DNA from: Isoetes taiwanensis
Lineage: Eukaryota > Streptophyta > Lycopodiopsida > Isoetales > Isoetaceae
Length of the DNA: 64,000 nucleotides
Reading direction: 5' to 3'
Assembly (NCBI GenBank): GCA_021234155.1
Contig: JAJEKV010000046.1
Coordinates: 8,253,012 to 8,317,011 of the forward strand
Shown: one piece after another, positions 1 through 8,908 of the stretch
How positions within the stretch are numbered: position 1 is the first letter of the stretch
Layout: each line of letters begins with the position of its first letter
Made by a program: the position numbers and the translations under genes
The notes under the pieces: model-generated
What the model saw: the letters and a program-made list of their open reading frames with translations, nothing else
Told to the model about the DNA's origin: nothing
Databases searched by the model: none

Positions 1-102
1 GGAGGATGAATTTGCTCTCACAAATCACATTGAAGAGCATGTTCTGACTCAAGAGGGCTATGATCCAGGAGCCTTTAAATGTGTAGCCAGAATGGGTAAA
101 GA
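1..102 (+). pseudogene. Element Z: pol fragment before the protease
   Basis: An open frame from the window edge reads EDEFALTNHIEEHVL and continues to VARMGKD, then is cut by a LINE tail. The frame resumes as protease after 254, so this is probably the region just before the Z protease. I recognise no domain in it. The element's 5' end is outside the window. Confidence 0.5.
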
Positions 103-254
103 TAAGATAAGATAAGATGAATTTTTACGTCCACGGGAACCCAACGGGTTATGGGACGGCACATGCAAGCGCAACAACCCATCTAAAACCTGGGGACTAG
201 GCCCTATCACCAAACACAATAACCAAATATTAAAAGACTACCAAAAAGAAAATA
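103..254 (-). mobile_element. 5'-truncated LINE 3' end with (TCTTA)n tail
   Basis: Read on the - strand, this ends in a short tandem TCTTA run (plus-strand GATAA repeats at about 104-118) after a non-coding 3' region. The layout matches the LINE1 and LINE2 3' ends here, which end in (TATTC)n, but the unit differs, so it is probably another LINE family. It interrupts the protease frame of element Z. No coding sequence remains. The inner boundary is approximate. Confidence 0.55.
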
Positions 255-894
255 ATGCTAATGCTAGTGCTGTTGGATGGAGGATCACCACTTAATATGA
301 TGCCTCATCATATCATGAGATTATGTGGCCTAGAAATTGACAAAAAAGCTCCTATGGTCTTAAAATCATTTTCAAACACCAAAATTAATTCTATGGGAAT
401 AGTTAGCAATGTGCCAATTGATGTAGAAGGAATAGTTGTGTGCTGCTAACTTTGCGGTTGTTGCATTTGAAGGAATAAATAAGAAATCTGATATTTATGA
501 TCTGCTCTTGGGAAGGAAATGGCTGTCAATGGTAGATGCAAGACATGTGTGGTCAAGAAGGGAATGCACCATATCTAATGGCAGAAAAAAGATAACACTC
601 TACAATAAGGTGGGAGAATTTGAAGCTCTCAATTTCATTGAAGAAGATATTCTGGTGCCAAATCCCTGTGGAGAATATGAGCTAGTTACAAATGAGCAAG
701 TACCAAATATAGAACTCCCTATTGAGGTAAATTTGTCAAAAAGAGAAAGCTTTGCTTATTTATGGTTTGATGGTGGTGTCTCAAAGAGATTAAGTGTGGC
801 CTCTTCTGCTGCAATTCTCAAAGATTCTTCTAATAGGTTGCTTGCCAAAGTAGGGAGAATTTTTCCCAACATAACTTCAAACATGGCAGAGTAG
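255..894 (+). pseudogene. Element Z pol: aspartic protease and first half of archaeal-type RNase H
   Basis: The retropepsin-like active site is LLDGGSPLNMMP (about 268-303), the D-G-G-S form used by several plant Ty3/gypsy lineages, followed by DLLLGRKWLS, the usual second protease motif. There is a frame break near 449. Downstream, YLWFDGGVSKR followed by SNMAE matches the first two catalytic blocks (Asp, Glu) of archaeal-type RNase H (aRNH). The frame ends at a TAG (892-894) exactly where the usual motif NNxAEYxALIAGL has Tyr, so it is probably a single substitution. Protease and aRNH are joined directly ahead of RT, which is unusual; see findings. Confidence 0.8.
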
Positions 895-1908
895 AAGGCT
901 TTGATAGCAGGACTTCAAGAACCCAAGAATTTGAATATTAATAACATTGTCATTTTTGGAGATCCACAACTTGTTTGCAGACAGGTATTTTGGGAGTATC
1001 AAGCAAAAAATGAAGATATGATTCTATTAAGAGACAAAGCTTTAGGAGAATTGGCAAACTTTGAGTCTTGGAAATTATGCCATGTACCAAGAGAGTTAAA
1101 TGGTGAGGCTGATGCATTATGCAGAAGTGTTCTACTCGAACATCTAGCTGAAGGAGCAATCCAAGAAGAAGATTTGGAAAAGGATGACCTGCAACAACTG
1201 TATCCTGTCTTGGTAATTAATGCAAGTAAAGAAAAGCAGGTTAAAGAGGTAAACATTAAAAAAAAGGATCAAGATAGGATTTTATATGTTGGAGATTTAT
1301 TCAAAGAGGAAGATGAATCTTTTGTCACTAAATTCTTTGATGAATGGAAAGATGTGTTTGCTTGGGATTACAATGAACTGATTGGAGTTGATAAAGGTGT
1401 ATGTGAATTTGAAATAAAAATTAAAGAAGGCATGAAATCTGTTATGAAAAAACTGAGAAGAATAAATGCAACTCTGCTTGGCCTAATTAAGGAAGAATTG
1501 TATAAAATGAGGGATGCTGGTGTGATCTCAGAAATAGTAAATCCAGAATGGTTGTCTTGCATTGTGCCTATTGAAAAGAAAAACAAAACTATTAGAATTT
1601 GCATAGATTACAGAGATTTGAACGCGGCCACCATCAAAGATTGTTATCCTTTGCCTTTCTTGGAAGAAGTATTGCATGTTGTTGCAGGGAAAGAGATTTA
1701 TTCTTTCTTAGATGGATTCTTAGGTTTTAATCAAATAAGCATCAAGGAAGAGGATCAGCCCAAAACATCTTTTATCACACCATGGGGAACATTTGCAATG
1801 AGGAGAATGCCCTTTGGACCGATGAATGTATCAGCAACTTTCCAGAGAGCCATGGACACTATCTTCAAGGATATGCCTCCCAGCAGCATTTCGAGTTTTT
1901 CTGGATGA
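895..1908 (+). pseudogene. Element Z pol: second half of aRNH and N-terminal two thirds of RT
   Basis: This is in frame with the previous segment across the TAG. KALIAGLQ, FGDPQLVCRQV and HVPRELNGEADALC complete the aRNH with its third and fourth acidic positions. RT follows: RICIDYRDLNAATIKDCYPLPF, FLDGFLGFNQISI, then MRRMPFGPMNVSATFQRAM. A frameshift near 1880-1905 moves the catalytic block to the next frame. No chromodomain-type linker is seen. The family is a non-chromovirus Ty3/gypsy, close in motif style to plant Tat/Athila-type elements. The piece is clearly decayed. Confidence 0.85.
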
Positions 1909-2785
1909 TCTTTGCTTAGGTACTTCCTGCAAAGATCACTTCGATTATCTAACAAAATTATTTGCCATGTGTAGGAAAGGAGGTGTAAGTCTAAATCCAA
2001 AGAAATGTGTCTTCTTATGCTCAAAAGGAGATTTACTAGGACATGAAGTGTCTACCAAAGGCATTCAGGTTGCAGAAAATAAAATTGAGGCTTTGAAGAA
2101 GCTTGCTCCTCCCAAGGCACTCAAACAGGTGAAGAGCTTCTTAGATATGACTAGTTTTTCGAGAATGTATGTTCCTCATTTTTCACACACTATAAGTCCA
2201 ATTTCTAATCTCACAAAAGTTGGAAAATTCTCAAAGAATGAAAGTAAGCATATTTTGGTTGATTGGAATGAGACATGCCAAGAATCTTTTGACAAAATCA
2301 TAAATGCTATTTGTCATTCTATTCTGCTAAAGCCACCAGACTTCGAGAAAGCTTATATCAGTGTCACAAAAATAGCAATTGGCTTGGCATTACTCCAGGA
2401 TGATAATGTTATCTCCTTTGCCAGCAAAATGTGGTTTGACAAAGAATTAAAATACCCTAGGCTCGAGAAGAGTGCAGCTGTACTAATGTTCTTAATATAT
2501 AGACAGGGTCATTTGCTGCAAAATAACCATACTCAAGTTTATATGAAGCAGAATCCTTTGTCCCTTCTGTTTGCAAAAAAGCAGCCAAAGGCCAAATTGT
2601 GTAGGTGGGCTTGCAAAATTCAAGCCTACAATATTACTGTCAAGGTGGTGAATTTAGTTGAAAATCCTAGCTCTTATTTACCTTATGCTTTGTTTGAGCA
2701 TGAAGATCAGGAGGGGTTGAATGAAATTGATTATGCTACTAACCTGATTGCTTTTCATGAAAAAAGATTTGGATTGGCAGTTTGA
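1899..2785 (+). pseudogene. Element Z pol: RT C-terminus and degenerate native RNase H
   Basis: The RT catalytic motif is RVFLDDLC (F-L-D-D), followed by SLNPKKCVFL and LLGHEVSTKGI. The gypsy-type RNase H position follows: AYISVTKIAIGLALLQDD replaces the usual first motif with catalytic Asp, while KQNPLSLLFAKKQPKAKL and WACKIQAYNITVKVV keep the rest of the fold. The first catalytic Asp is gone, so the native RNase H looks like an inactive connection domain. Since the element also has aRNH, the activity may have been taken over, as known for retroviruses and Tat elements. Confidence 0.8.
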
Positions 2786-3306
2786 TATTAGGAACTATTT
2801 GGAGAACAATGAGCTGCCAAAAGACATGAGTAGCAGTCAAGAAAGAAGATTCAAGGAGAAGTGCAAGAAATTCAGGTTAATAGGAGTGCAAGGTTGACAA
2901 GGAAGGAGTATTGCTGAGATGTGTGGATCCTGGGGAGGCCCAAATGATTATTGAAGCTTGTTATGAAGGCATCTGTGGAGGACACTTTGCTGCTGATACA
3001 ACTGCAAAGAAAATCTTGAGGTCTGGGTATTTCTGGCCTACTCTTTTTAAGGACTGTTATAATGCCATTAAGTGCCAAATTTTTGGCAAAAGGGTGTTGC
3101 AACCAGCTCCTCTCAGTGCCATAAACTCTCCAGGGCCATTTCAAACATGGGGGCTTGACTTTATAGGTCCAATAGATCCTTCCTCATCTGCTTAGCACCA
3201 ATTTATCCTTGTGGCTACAGATTATTTCACAAAGTGGGCTGAAGCAGTCCCACTTTGAGAGTTAAATGCTTTTGCTACATCAAGATTTCTCCACGAGAAT
3301 ATGTAG
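2786..3306 (+). pseudogene. Element Z pol: integrase N-terminal zinc region and start of catalytic core
   Basis: GGHFAADTTAKKILRSGYFWP is the integrase zinc-binding region, with a damaged Cys pair at KCQIFGKR. LDFIGPIDP carries the first core Asp and ATDYFTKWAEAVP continues the core. Stops interrupt at 3193 and about 3258. Similarity ends near 3306 where an unrelated insertion begins; the core resumes near 6288. The segment with the second catalytic Asp is missing. Confidence 0.75.
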
Positions 3307-3525
3307 CATAATAACAGGGGGTTTTCTTTGTGTTTTTGTACGCTTTTCACAAAGGTTTTCCTAAGATTTCATGGCATATTCGAATGGATGTACTAATGCG
3401 TACATCTAGAGTGCACCATTTCTTAGTCGTTGATTTAGCTTTTTTTTTCCAATGGTCCAACATCCAAGGGCTCACAACAAAAGCCCTCTTTTTATTTTAT
3501 TTTAGGGGCTGAACGTGCAAGCCTC

Positions 3526-3786
3526 GTGGATAGCATTTTGGGGCACGAAAAAGGGCTTGCAAATCTGCAACAACAAGGAGGGATTAGCAAGATAAGATTA
3601 CAGGCTGAGCTACCATTTAAAGAGATCGTGGTTGCAGGAGAGAAGCTTCTTCATAAAAATGTGTGGTCTCATAACAGGGGGCGTGGTTTTGTGGGTCGGA
3701 TTCAAGCAGCTCTAATAGAGCCTGATGTAGTGCCCAACGAGCTTGTGGCTGCCACAAGAATCGGTACCTGGACTACGGCTCTATAG
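3526..3786 (+). other. Unidentified open reading frame
   Basis: An 86-residue frame without a recognised domain, containing GISKIRLQAELPFKEIVVAG and GFVGRIQAALIEPDVVPNEL. Its mixed composition looks protein-like rather than low-complexity, and the frame stays open upstream of the ATG. It could be an exon of a captured host gene. I cannot assign a function. Confidence 0.3.
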
Positions 3787-4859
3787 TTTGGGCTACCACA
3801 AATCGTTGCAACCGAGGAGACCACCGAGAGGCAGTTCTGCATGTTTTTTTTTCAGCGATCTTTTTACCTTTTTAATTACTTTTTTTTTTCCCTCTTCTTC
3901 TTTTTCTTGCATGCGCCGGCCCATGATTAGGGTATCGGAAGGCGGAGACTAGGCTATGGCGGATGAGAGGATGTATCGGAAGGTGAAAGATCCGGGTATG
4001 GTAGAGTCGGGTCTGCTATGCTTTTCTGATATGGCGGATCGGCGGTATTGGATATGGTCGAAGCGACCCTTTGGGCAAACCGACTCCCTCCTTTGCTTTT
4101 CTTGTTGCCGGCTTTGGCCACGGTATGGCGGTGAATCCAAAGAGCAGCAATGAAAACGGTTTTGGCGTAAAGGAGGCGATGGCAAAGAAATGGCTTATGG
4201 CAATCGAAGCGGGGCATAACGGCATGGCGGATCGGCTTCGACCGCTATCTGGGGCATGTTGGGCTTGAGAATATCTCAAAAATTCTATTCAGGTTTGTGA
4301 ATGCCTTATCGGGTCAGTTCACTACAAAATTATGAAATGTCGACCCCTTGATCTTTCTTTGGATCTATCATCTTCCTCGTCCATTATAGCGCATGGGAAT
4401 GGAAGATGATTGTGTCTGTAAGCCTTGGAAGCATTTGGAATAGACGGTATCATCTGATTGTCAGCTTTATTTCCAAGACCTGTAAGTTATTGCGGATTTG
4501 TGTTACCTCAAAATTACTGTTTTGTGTTCCCAGTATTTTTCGTGTCATACAAGTCCATCTGCAGGTGTCGTTTTGTTACATTCATATAGCAGTTTCAGCA
4601 TTATTTGTGTTCATTAGCCTGTCCAAGTTTCGTTGCTTATGTTGGGAACCAGTCATTGGTGGAGTTGTTTGAAGAGATGGACATGCATAGAATTTGTGAA
4701 TCTACTAAAGCTACTTATCAGTCTTCTGTATTGCAGTTCAAAATAGGAATTACATGCCCATATGCTGCTGTGCTTCAGCCTAATAATAATGGGAATATAT
4801 CGACCCGGTCCAGATATTCGAGACAACTCACAGAATGGATGCCCATTAACAGCATTGCC

Positions 4860-4987
4860 TAAGACTCTTCAAAAAAAGTTACTTGTGCTGGGAAATAGAC
4901 AGAAGCGCATTTTGGAGCGCCTTAATAATCTAGAGTCACAGCTGAGAAGTCCTTTACAAATTTCTATTGATGAAGGCACGCCGAACA
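4860..4987 (+). other. Possible exon encoding a short coiled coil
   Basis: The frame reads LPKTLQKKLLVLGNRQKRI followed by LERLNNLESQL, with leucines at heptad-like spacing. It ends at AACAAAG followed by GTTTTC, which would serve as a 5' splice site. It lies just upstream of kelch exons on the same strand and could belong to the same captured host gene. The family is unknown. Confidence 0.3.
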
Positions 4988-5149
4988 AAGGTTTTCTAGG
5001 TTGCGAAAATTTTGTCCTTGTTATTTCTCTTGCATAGCTCTACTTTTGAAAAGAGCAATTGTTGTTTCTGTTTATATGTAATGTCTTTGGATAAAATTTG
5101 CAAGAGTTTGAATGGTGAAAACCATCTCAATCGAGAAATCTATCTGATT

Positions 5150-5948
5150 GTACAATGATGCAGGGCTTGCATTCTCCGATATGATTCTCTCTAGTGGATC
5201 TATAGAATGGTTACACCATTGGGGACACACCAGATGCACAATATCTTCACCAGTTGGTACTATCAGACAATCTTCATTGTTGATATTTGCAGGATATGGT
5301 GGCGTTGGAAGACATGCACGATTATCTGATTATCTGATACCTTACTACTTGACCAATTCAATGGGACTATCAAACATTTGGATACTATTGAGCCACCTTC
5401 TCCAAGGATGGGACATAGGGCTTTTGTCTTAGGTGATAAGATGTGGGTGATAGGTGCGAGGGAGGATCCAAGCACCCCTCTCCAAGAAGTTATGGTCCTT
5501 GACATAGATAGGAATAATGTGAAAACCACTGGGGCAAAATTTCTACCTAGGTACAATCTCATGATCTTCGCAAACACCCTTTCTAGAGCTTTGGATGCTT
5601 GGAGATTCTTGTTTTGCTTTTCCTTTGGATCTTATGATATCGGCATCTCTTTTGTAGGCATCGCCATGCAGTGCATCGCTTGGTTCAAGAATCTACATTC
5701 ATGGGGTTTAGGAAGATCAGAGCTTATGGTGACCAGCTAGTGTTGGATACCCACTTGAGACATTGGTCATTACTTGAATGTAGAGGCGACATACCATCTC
5801 CCGACATTCACATTCATTAATTGCAATTGGTAACAAACTTTACATGTTTGGTGGATTTGATGGCGCCAGTATCTTTGGTGATATTTATATGTTTGAGATC
5901 TCCACATGTACATGGACGAAGGAGACCACAATTGGTGGCAAATTCTAA
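5150..5948 (+). pseudogene. Kelch-repeat protein gene fragment (host-derived)
   Basis: Two kelch-like blocks are visible in different frames. The first contains PSPRMGHRAFVLGDKMWVIG and EVMVLDIDRNN (about 5390-5520). The second contains AIAIGNKLYMFGGFDGASI and GDIYMFEISTCTWTKE (about 5820-5935), ending at TAA near 5946. Between them GDQLVLDTHLRHWSLLEC reads in another frame after about 5710, so an intron probably lies around 5560-5710. GG-doublet, Tyr and Trp spacing are typical of kelch blades. Retained intron-like sequence argues against a processed copy. It is a truncated passenger fragment in the integrase insertion. Confidence 0.65.
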
Positions 5949-6012
5949 AATACTTTTTCAATGCATTTATCTTGTTTTCTTTGTCTGATTTTGTTAGGGC
6001 CCGAAGGGCCCA

Positions 6013-6270
6013 ATTTTTTTTTTTTTAACTACCAACATATAACTAACAGTAACATTATTAATACAAACCATTGCATCTGACACATTTAAATAAAAATCCC
6101 CCTGAAACCCCCTTTGGTTTGGGTGCATATTCACACGGGGGGTTACGTAGGGCAGCGAGAGCCCCTTTAAACTTACAATACATGTACAAAATTAACACCA
6201 TTAAGTACATTATCTCAAATCTTATAGTATTTTGCAAACCTAATATACAGTATACATAAACTTGTACAGG
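6013..6270 (-). mobile_element. Possible non-LTR element 3' end (poly-T on + strand)
   Basis: A run of T at 6013-6026 follows the palindrome GGGCCCgaaGGGCCC. Read on the - strand, the 240 bp beyond it would end in poly-A, as a SINE or LINE 3' end does. The - strand has an open frame with CEYAPKPKGVSGGFLFKC that I do not recognise. Boundaries and class are uncertain. Confidence 0.3.
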
Positions 6271-6287
6271 CACACCAAAAGCTCAGC

Positions 6288-6696
6288 ATACTACCTACCC
6301 TCAAGGAAATGGTCAAGCTGAGTCAACTAACAAGGTTCTGAAGTCAATTCTGAAGAAAACCATTAGCATCTCCAGAAGAGATTGGCGCTTGAAGCTGCAT
6401 GATGCATTATGGGCATATAGGACCACCATTAAAGCATCTACTAAACATACACCCTTCAGCCTTGTTTATGGCATAGAATCCATTGTGCCAATCGAGCTTG
6501 AGCTACCATCTCTTAGGTTGGCTTATCAAATAAATTTAGAAATGGAGGATGCACTACGAGAAAGGTGTATAAGGTTGATGCAGTTGGAAGAACACAGGTA
6601 TGAAGCTGAGAATGCAGTTCTGATCAAAAAAGCCAAAGACATAGCAGCATTTAAAGCTGCTTGTAAGCTCCAAGGTACCCTCAAAACAAGTGAATT
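6288..6696 (+). pseudogene. Element Z pol: integrase core end (third catalytic block) and linker
   Basis: HTTYPQGNGQAESTNKVLK carries the catalytic Glu of the DDE integrase core. It is followed by WRLKLHDALWAYRTTIKAS, TPFSLVYGIESIVPIELELPS and a helical stretch ending in KAKDIAAFKAA. The frame stops where the (TATTC)n tail of LINE1 begins. The remaining integrase C-terminus is found some 39 kb away at 46226, which shows that everything between is inserted. Confidence 0.8.
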
Positions 6697-6929
6697 AGAA
6701 TAGAATAGAATACATTATTGTCCCTTGTGCCCTGAGGCCTCTGGACTTGTGTAGCATGGGCGAGCTCCTACTAGCTCATCATGCTGTTTTTGTTGTAGCC
6801 TTTTCTGAAGGCTCACTTTTTCCTATTAATGCCAGCACCCTACTTTGTTCCGGCGTCTAGGCCGTGCAGGTGTGCGTCTATATCAAACAGCTTTAAGCTG
6901 TACATTTAGTGGGCATCTATGATTTGCCT
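6697..6929 (-). mobile_element. LINE1, 3' untranslated end with (TATTC)n tail
   Basis: Plus-strand TAGAA repeats at 6697-6714 are the - strand tail. The adjacent 200 bp match the 3' end of LINE2 (56480-56721) in blocks such as GAGCTCGC, ATGCTACA and GGCCTCA just before the tail. It is cut at 6929 by element A; the rest of LINE1 starts again at 28033, and TGCCT occurs on both sides of A. Confidence 0.8.
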
Positions 6930-8768
6930 TGTCGTCTGCCAAATGAAGGTAAAAAATTGCAAAACATTGATAAACAAGCATTTTACCTTGGCAAAGTGCT
7001 AGCTTTGAAGGAAAAGCTAGGCAAAAATGGAATTAGGGCAAAAGTAGTGCAAGAGATGTGCTACATGGAAGAATACCCATGAGAAAGCATGGGAAGAAGG
7101 AACATGGCAACCGGGTTGTCATGAGAGAACCCCATAGAAGGAAAAAATACCTATGGTGGAGTTATAAAGAAAAACGTGACACAATAAAGACCTCAATTAA
7201 AGGGGTCAAGTCACGAAGATTGAAGGAGAAAAGATGTCAAGAACAAGGGAGAAAAACCCTTGAGAAAACCATGGAAACGCAATCACCCATGAAAGAAAAA
7301 ACGAGAAAAGAAGTTTTAAGGGTGACACGGACGGCTATAAGCAAAGAAGAAGAAAATACCTAAGGAGCAAGGGTGCAAGCCGAATAAAAACCCATTGAAG
7401 AGCAAACCAGAAATTTAAGAGAAAGGAATTGCAAAAATAAGGCAATGGAAAAGGAAGGGACGAAAAAGGGAACCATTGGGAAAAAAGGAAAGAAAACCGG
7501 AAATTGTTAAAATGGGTAAGTTGTAACAAAAAGGCAAGGGAAAATATCTTGGGCTTGAAGTTGGAACGAACGGATCCCTGGCCATGGGCGAAAAGCCATG
7601 GCGATTCCGGTTGTGCAGACCTTCTGTTTACGGGTGGTAGGCACCAATCTAGAGAAGATCCAGCAGGATTAACAGAAAGAAGAAAAGTTGTGGCCAAGAA
7701 ATCAGAAGCAAATCGGGTTGAGAACCCCGCATCGAGAAAAAGCGTATGATCAGCCGATTTGGACTAAGTCTATAAGGGAAAAGTGGGCGGCCAGTTTCTG
7801 CGAACAGCCATGGTGGTCCTGAAGAGATTTTGGGGGTCGGAGTTGCAGGAGGAGTGGCCGGATTTGAAGAAAAACTCTGGCTGTCTGGTGATAATTGAAG
7901 GGATTTGATAATAGAAGGCGCCTTTGGCCACGAGAAGAAGAAGAAGTGCAGTAAACGATTTGGCGGCTTATATTGGCCTAATAGATGAGTCAAGGTCGCT
8001 AAGGGTGGACAATCCGGCAAAGAATCGCCAAACCCTTGCGTAAGAATGGAGCAGGCCGGAATTGGAGAAATAAAGCCTTGTGCACGATTTGGGTCCAAAG
8101 ACCGAATAGCCGACTACCTGTTATAGAACGAAAACATGGAAATCAAAACCCAATAAGGATACCCAATTGTTCTATTCTGCAACCATGGGCAAGCTACAGA
8201 AGCCTGGCTTTGGAATAACAGTTTATGAGGGACAGATAAGCGTGAGCAACAAGGGTCGTGGATGGTTCATTGCTGAAGCCCCGCTCACGGGACGGAATCT
8301 GTAACCCCACCTAATGGAAGGAATTTACAAACGAACCATGGTGCTGACGCAAACAAACGGCATCACCTATTCCGATATTATAAGCTCTTACCCTCAGCGA
8401 TGGCGTCCGGCAGCCAAACGATCATGGCCTGAGGGCTGTGGACCAAGAAAGAGATATGGAGAAGGCAGTTCATCCCAAGAGCAAGGATACGAATAAGGGG
8501 GTGACGTGGCATGACCAGTGGCAAGAATTGATGACGTGGCAAGGTGCCACGAGGGCAATCCGCCTAGGTGGCATACGAAATCCAAGGGGTGCGATGACGT
8601 GGCGATGACGTGGCGAAGGGGTAGTTGGGGTTATAAATATGTGAACCATGGTTGGGGTTTTTTCGAACCAGCAAAGTGTGCAATAAAGTTTGATCTTTTG
8701 TTCTAGCTTTCTTGGTGTGTCTCTTTCACAGCGCTACCTTTTCCTCGGGTTGCGAGCGGGGCTCGACA
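6930..8768 (+). repeat. 5' LTR of element A
   Basis: This 1839-bp LTR runs from TGTCG to CGACA. It contains a TATA box TTATAAATAT (8631-8640) and a poly-A-like signal AATAAA (8682-8687), placing R near 8660-8700. Compared with the 3' LTR it is near-identical, except for clusters where CAG or CTG is replaced, for example around 7727-7745 and 7915-8040. Confidence 0.93.
8502..8640 (+). promoter_or_regulatory. LTR promoter of A with four TGACGTGGC sites
   Basis: TGACGTGGC occurs at 8502-8510, 8532-8540, 8595-8603 and 8606-8614, followed by the TATA box at 8631. ACGT-core elements of this kind are typical binding sites of plant bZIP factors. The same four sites and TATA box recur in the 3' LTR (27761, 27791, 27854, 27865; TATA near 27890). 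Confidence 0.7.
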
Positions 8769-8774
8769 TAAAAG

Positions 8775-8790
8775 TGGTGCATTGGCCGGG
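8775..8790 (+). promoter_or_regulatory. Candidate primer binding site of element A
   Basis: TGGTGCATTGGCCGGG starts 7 bp after the LTR end. The TGG start and the GCCGGG block resemble the tRNA-Asp-type primer site TGGCGCCGTTGCCGGG of Tat/Athila-like plant elements, with changes. The exact tRNA is not certain. Confidence 0.5.
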
Positions 8791-8908
8791 AACCTCAATC
8801 GTGGTGCTCGTGGAAGGAGATCTGCCCAAGAAAGCCGGCAACATTAGATAGGAAAGAGGAGCCAAGCCACGGTAAAAAGAAAACCGGGCCAACTCCCTCC
8901 GTCAATGT

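Larger units (their letters stand above)
3307..6270. other. Insertion inside the integrase of element Z, carrying host-gene-like fragments
   Basis: This block of about 3 kb separates the two halves of the Z integrase. It holds an unidentified open frame (3526-3786), GC-richer DNA with ATGGCGGAT repeated near 3954, 4030 and 4223, a possible coiled-coil exon near 4860-4987, kelch-repeat exons and a poly-T-bounded segment at 6013-6270. I could not find clear terminal inverted repeats or a target duplication, so the carrier (Helitron, MULE or simple insertion) is open. The 11-mer ATAACAGGGGG occurs at about 3309 and again at about 3671. Confidence 0.5.
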
